This document shows positions 3,644-6,403 of a stretch of 6,403 bases of DNA, in pieces; position 1 is the first letter of the stretch; the number at the start of each line of letters is the position of its first letter. The notes under the pieces are model-generated. The model made no database searches. It was not told the origin of the DNA and saw only the letters and a list, made by a program, of their open reading frames with translations. The DNA is taken from assembly GCA_947086625.1 (NCBI GenBank), contig CAMTZV010000094.1, positions 1-6,403 on the forward strand, given 5' to 3'. The stretch comes from an uncultured bacterium. Lineage in GTDB: Bacteria; Bacillota; Clostridia; Lachnospirales; Lachnospiraceae. The translations under genes were made by a program, and so were the position numbers.

Positions 3644-4423
3644 ATGAAAAAATTAGCAATCTTAGGCAACGGCTTTCTGGCGGGCATCGTCGTGGAGGCA
3701 GCAGAAAAAGGGATGCTGCCGGACTATGAGCTGGTGGGCATTCTCGGGCGAAGCGAGGAAAAGACACGGGCGCTCGCAGCGCGCGCGGGCTGCGCGGCAT
3801 GCTTTACGATCGAGGCGCTTTTGGAGCAAAAGCCGAACTATGTGGCGGAGGCAGCCAGCGTCGCCGCGGTGAAGGATTATGCGGCGCGGATTTTGTCCGC
3901 GGGCGCAAGCCTTGCGGTGCTCTCCATCGGAGCGTTTGCGGATGAAGACTTTTACCGGAGCACGTCCCGGACCGCGGCAGAAAACGGCGTAAAAGTACAT
4001 ATCGCGTCCGGCGCCATCGGCGGCTTTGACGTGCTGCGCACGGTAGCGCTGATGGGCGAGGCGCAGGTGCGCTTTGAGACACGGAAAGGCCCTGCGTCAC
4101 TGCAAGGCACGCCGCTTTTCGAGGAAAAACTACTGACCGACACGGAAGAAACATGTGTGTTCGAGGGAAGCGCAAAGGAGGCGATCGCACTGCTTCCGAC
4201 AAAGGTAAATGTGGCGGTGGCGGCGGCCCTTGCGAGCGTCGGCCCGGAAAGCGAACGCGTGAAGATCACAAGCGTGCCGGGCTTTGTGGGGGATGACCAT
4301 CGGATCACTGCAAAGATCGAGGGTGTGAAGGCGCTCGTAGATATCTATTCGTCGACGAGTGCGATTGCGGGCTGGAGCCTCGTGGCGCTTTTGCAGAATC
4401 TGGCGTCGCCGGTTGTTTTTTAA
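3644..4423 (+). CDS. Aspartate dehydrogenase-like oxidoreductase (DUF108/NadX family)
   Basis: This is a 259-residue protein, the usual size for L-aspartate dehydrogenase (about 240-270). That enzyme oxidises L-aspartate to iminoaspartate with NAD(P) and can feed NAD synthesis in place of NadB. The N-terminal Rossmann segment is KKLAILGNGFLAGIVVEAAE, with the glycine motif G8-N-G10-FLA-G14. The middle has ASGAIGGFDVLRTVALMG (residues 121-138) and ETRKGPASLQGTPLF (145-159). The C-terminal domain has FEGSAKEAIALLPTKVNVAVAAALAS (173-198), all family hallmarks. His219 in GDDHRITAKIEG probably corresponds to the catalytic His. AAAGGA lies 7 nt before the ATG. An 84-nt gap without a terminator separates it from the next gene, so an operon is likely. 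No nadA or nadC is beside it, so the real substrate and pathway are uncertain, and nadX is not assigned as a symbol for that reason. High GC contrasts sharply with the island to its left. Confidence 0.85.
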   Translation: MKKLAILGNGFLAGIVVEAAEKGMLPDYELVGILGRSEEKTRALAARAGCAACFTIEALLEQKPNYVAEAASVAAVKDYAARILSAGASLAVLSIGAFADEDFYRSTSRTAAENGVKVHIASGAIGGFDVLRTVALMGEAQVRFETRKGPASLQGTPLFEEKLLTDTEETCVFEGSAKEAIALLPTKVNVAVAAALASVGPESERVKITSVPGFVGDDHRITAKIEGVKALVDIYSSTSAIAGWSLVALLQNLASPVVF

Positions 4424-4495
4424 TTTCAGAAAGGCCATGGCATGCCGGCGCAGGCCGCAAGCGCACGTGTCGGACAACAATGAGCAGATAAAGCA

Positions 4496-4501
4496 GGGAG
4501 G
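4496..4501 (+). promoter_or_regulatory. Ribosome binding site of the second dehydrogenase gene
   Basis: GGGAGG lies 6 nt before the ATG at 4508 and supports that start codon. Confidence 0.8.
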
Positions 4502-4507
4502 AAAACA

Positions 4508-5404
4508 ATGTTTCGCAAATTAGTCGCAATCGAGCCGGTGCGCATGGTCGCATCCGGCATGGAGGAGCTCAAAAACTACGCAAACGAGATCGTTGCCTAC
4601 GATGACGTCCCGGCGGATGACGCCGAGATCGTGCGGCGCATCGGCGACGCGGACGCAGTGCTCGTCTGCTACACGTCGCGCATCACCGGAGAAACACTTG
4701 CACAGTGCCCAAACGTAAAATATGTGGGCATGTGCTGCAGCCTGTACTCCGAGGAGAGCGCCAATGTAGATATCGCCTACGCACGGGCGCACGGCATCGA
4801 CGTGCGCGGCATCCGGGATTACGGCGACCGCGGCGTGGTAGAGTTTGTGCTCTGTGAGCTGGTGCGCTTTCTGCACGGCTACGACCGCCCGATGTGGCGG
4901 GAGCAGCCGCTTGAGATCACAGACTTAAAGGCGGGCGTCATCGGACTTGGCGTTTCGGGCGGTATGATCGCGGAGGCGTTAAAATTTATGGGCGCCGAGG
5001 TGAGCTATTACAGCCGCAGCCGAAAGCCCGACCGGGAAGCGGAGGGGTTTGTCTATCGCGCGCTCCCCGATCTGCTCTCCCACTGTGACGTGGTGTTCAC
5101 ATGTCTGAACAAAAATGTCATCCTGCTCGGCGAGCAGGAATTTGCGGCGCTCGGCGACGGAAAGCTTTTGTTCAACACGTCCATCGGACCCTCCCACGAG
5201 GTTCCGGCGCTGAAAAGCTGGCTTTCAAAAGGAAATAACTGGTTTATCTGCGACACGGCGGGCGCGCTCGGCGACGTCTCTCTTGTTGAACACGCACACG
5301 TCGTCTGCCCGGACGCATCTGCCGGTATGACCGCGCAGGCATATGAGCTTTTGACGAAAAAGGTGCTTATAAATATTGCGGACCACATCGCGTCCGTTGA
5401 TTAA
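4508..5404 (+). CDS. D-2-hydroxyacid dehydrogenase-fold NAD-binding protein, catalytic residues absent
   Basis: This is a 298-residue protein of the D-isomer-specific 2-hydroxyacid dehydrogenase fold. An N-terminal part (residues 1-100; ITGETLAQCPNVKYVG, then NVDIAYARAHGIDVRGI) precedes a Rossmann NAD domain: AGVIGLGVSGGMIAEALKFMG (142-162) with G146-x-G148-xx-G151, then YYSRSRKP. Typical members act on hydroxyacids through an Arg-Glu-His set. Here the NxxRG arginine is Ile226 in FNTSIGPSHEVPAL, no Glu stands in the CDTAGALGD region, and the PHxAG histidine is Asp269 in CPDASAGMT. So the coenzyme site is kept but the standard catalytic set is lost, pointing to a different reaction or a non-catalytic role. 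At 298 residues it is somewhat shorter than many relatives (310-330). It follows the aspartate-dehydrogenase-like gene by 84 nt and is probably co-transcribed. No hairpin terminator is evident after its stop. Confidence 0.82.
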   Translation: MFRKLVAIEPVRMVASGMEELKNYANEIVAYDDVPADDAEIVRRIGDADAVLVCYTSRITGETLAQCPNVKYVGMCCSLYSEESANVDIAYARAHGIDVRGIRDYGDRGVVEFVLCELVRFLHGYDRPMWREQPLEITDLKAGVIGLGVSGGMIAEALKFMGAEVSYYSRSRKPDREAEGFVYRALPDLLSHCDVVFTCLNKNVILLGEQEFAALGDGKLLFNTSIGPSHEVPALKSWLSKGNNWFICDTAGALGDVSLVEHAHVVCPDASAGMTAQAYELLTKKVLINIADHIASVD

Positions 5405-5434
5405 AAAGCCGCCGCATATCCCGCAGGAATCCCT

Positions 5435-5462
5435 TTTACATCCCTCCAAAATGTGCTATGAT
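5435..5462 (+). promoter_or_regulatory. Promoter of the polysaccharide deacetylase gene
   Basis: TTTACA (5435-5440), a 16-bp spacer and TATGAT (5457-5462) with a TGC extension make a good sigma-A promoter. The predicted start near 5469 leaves a leader of about 28 nt. No sporulation-type sigma element was recognised. Confidence 0.65.
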
Positions 5463-5496
5463 ACTCTCATAACGTTTACATAACAAGGGGAGGGGG

Positions 5497-6403
5497 ATGC
5501 AAGAGATGAAAAAGCAGGTGAAAAGACACCGGACGCCGGGATTTGCCGCAAGGATCTGCGCGGCGTGCCTTGCAGCGGGCATGCTGCTCCAGCTTCCGGG
5601 ATCAGCGCTTCCGGGGAAGCTCACTGCCCTGGCCGCGCAGGAAACCGACTACAGCCGGTATTCGTCCGCGAAGCACGACTGGTACATCCGGCGCGCGAAA
5701 AATCATGAGAAGGCGGGCGGCGGCATCCCGGCGGGCATAAAGCTCTCGGATTATGACAGCTATTACATGAACGTAAAAACGGACGAGAAGGTCATCTACC
5801 TCTCGTTCGACTGCGGATATGAGAACGGATACACCGATCAAATATTAAAGACGCTGAAAAAGCACAAGGCAAAGGCGGTCTTCTTTGTCACAAAGGATTT
5901 TATCAAAAAAGCGCCAAAGCTGGTGACAAAAATGAAGGAGCAGGGCCACCTGGTCGGTAACCACACCTGTACGCACCCGGATCTGTCGCAGAAATCACCG
6001 GAGCAGATCAAAAAAGAACTGGTCGACTGCGCAAAAGCGATGAAGGATGCCACAGGCTATGAAATGGATCCGTTTCTGCGCCCGCCGATGGGGTGCTTTA
6101 GCGAGCGGAGCTTAAAGGTCGCGCAGGATCTTGGCTACAAGACGATTTTCTGGAGCATGGCGTACTACGATTATGACGCGGATAACCAGCCGGGAAAGGA
6201 TTATGTCGTAAAGCATTTTAAGGACAATTATCACAAGGGCGCACTGCCCCTCATCCATGCGACCTCCTCCTCAAACTGCGAGGCGCTGGACGAGGTGCTG
6301 ACGTTTCTCGAGGGGAAAAAGTGCCGCTTCGGGACGCTCGACGAGTTCGCCCTTCCGAAGGGAACGCTGAAAATCTCCTGCAAGAGCAAGGTGTACGACG
6401 GGA
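5497..6403 (+). CDS. pdaA: Exported PdaA-like polysaccharide deacetylase (3' end beyond window)
   Basis: The frame stays open to the window end, giving 302 residues. Residues 1-47 are a basic start and hydrophobic segment ending LTALAAQ, a likely signal peptide. The rest is a carbohydrate esterase family 4 (NodB) domain closest to the delta-lactam-forming PdaA group, which removes N-acetyl groups from muramic acid in spore cortex peptidoglycan. Visible motifs: YLSFDCGYENGYT (residues 101-113, motif 1), HTCTH (156-160, metal-binding His pair), RPPMGCFSERSL (195-206), IFWSMAYYDY (217-226) and PLIHATSSSN (251-260). The usual TFDD/TFDN reads SFDC, putting Cys106 at the second position. PdaA of Bacillus ends soon after the counterpart of LDEF (281-284). 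Here the protein continues with LKISCKSKVYDG, so a C-terminal extension is expected. Start 5497 or 5506 (same frame) cannot be separated, as AAGGGGAGGGGG (5485-5496) serves both. Confidence 0.9.
   Translation, partial: MQEMKKQVKRHRTPGFAARICAACLAAGMLLQLPGSALPGKLTALAAQETDYSRYSSAKHDWYIRRAKNHEKAGGGIPAGIKLSDYDSYYMNVKTDEKVIYLSFDCGYENGYTDQILKTLKKHKAKAVFFVTKDFIKKAPKLVTKMKEQGHLVGNHTCTHPDLSQKSPEQIKKELVDCAKAMKDATGYEMDPFLRPPMGCFSERSLKVAQDLGYKTIFWSMAYYDYDADNQPGKDYVVKHFKDNYHKGALPLIHATSSSNCEALDEVLTFLEGKKCRFGTLDEFALPKGTLKISCKSKVYDG

Noticed and set aside
3316..4553. Several open frames antisense to the aspartate-dehydrogenase-like gene
   Set aside because: They are long only because of the high GC content of the real gene. 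Their translations are Arg/Pro/Ala-rich, without motifs or ribosome binding sites.
5401..5434. Possible terminator after the second dehydrogenase gene
   Set aside because: The GC-rich stretch GCCGCCGC followed by CCCGCAGG does not form a convincing stem and has no T-run after it on the plus strand.

Overview
The window looks like a chromosomal segment of an anaerobic, probably spore-forming Clostridia member, most likely Lachnospiraceae. The support is a MsmK/UgpC-type sugar-transporter ATPase, a secreted Big_2 (Ig-like) protein, a PdaA-type peptidoglycan deacetylase, strong AGGAGG-type ribosome binding sites and consensus sigma-A promoters. Base composition is uneven. The housekeeping flanks are GC-rich by eye, whereas positions of about 2130-3390 are clearly AT-rich.

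Layout. (1) Positions 1-258, minus strand: start of an ABC transporter ATPase, cut by the window edge. (2) Positions 259-536: intergenic region with three near-perfect palindromes (CGTCA-N3-TGACG) centred exactly 30 bp apart, then the terminator of the next gene. (3) Positions 537-1547, minus strand: secreted protein with a Big_2 domain, expressed from an extended -10 promoter preceded by phased A-tracts. (4) Positions 1960-2106, plus strand: consensus promoter, tRNA-Gln(CTG) and a Rho-independent terminator. (5) Positions 2025-3502: a small island bounded by a 103-bp direct repeat (102/103 identical) made of the 3' part of the tRNA plus its terminator. It holds a decayed nucleotidyltransferase fragment and an intact two-gene MNT/HEPN module, the architecture of a toxin-antitoxin or abortive-infection system. 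The repeat continues in diverged form past the tRNA, carrying a promoter and a second nucleotidyltransferase fragment on the right side. This suggests layered insertion or tandem duplication at one tRNA site. (6) Positions 3644-5404, plus strand: a two-gene cluster of an aspartate-dehydrogenase-like protein and a D-2-hydroxyacid-dehydrogenase-fold protein that lacks the family's catalytic residues. (7) Positions 5497-6403, plus strand: start of an exported PdaA-like polysaccharide deacetylase that runs off the window.

How the parts relate. The MNT/HEPN pair overlaps by 8 nt and is probably translationally coupled. The duplicated tRNA terminator to its right would stop its transcript. The promoter inside the duplicated block stands in front of both the island module and the dehydrogenase pair, so the insertion history has probably set the transcription of both. 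No integrase is encoded in the 1375-bp repeat period, so the element is a remnant, is mobilised in trans, or arose by tandem duplication.
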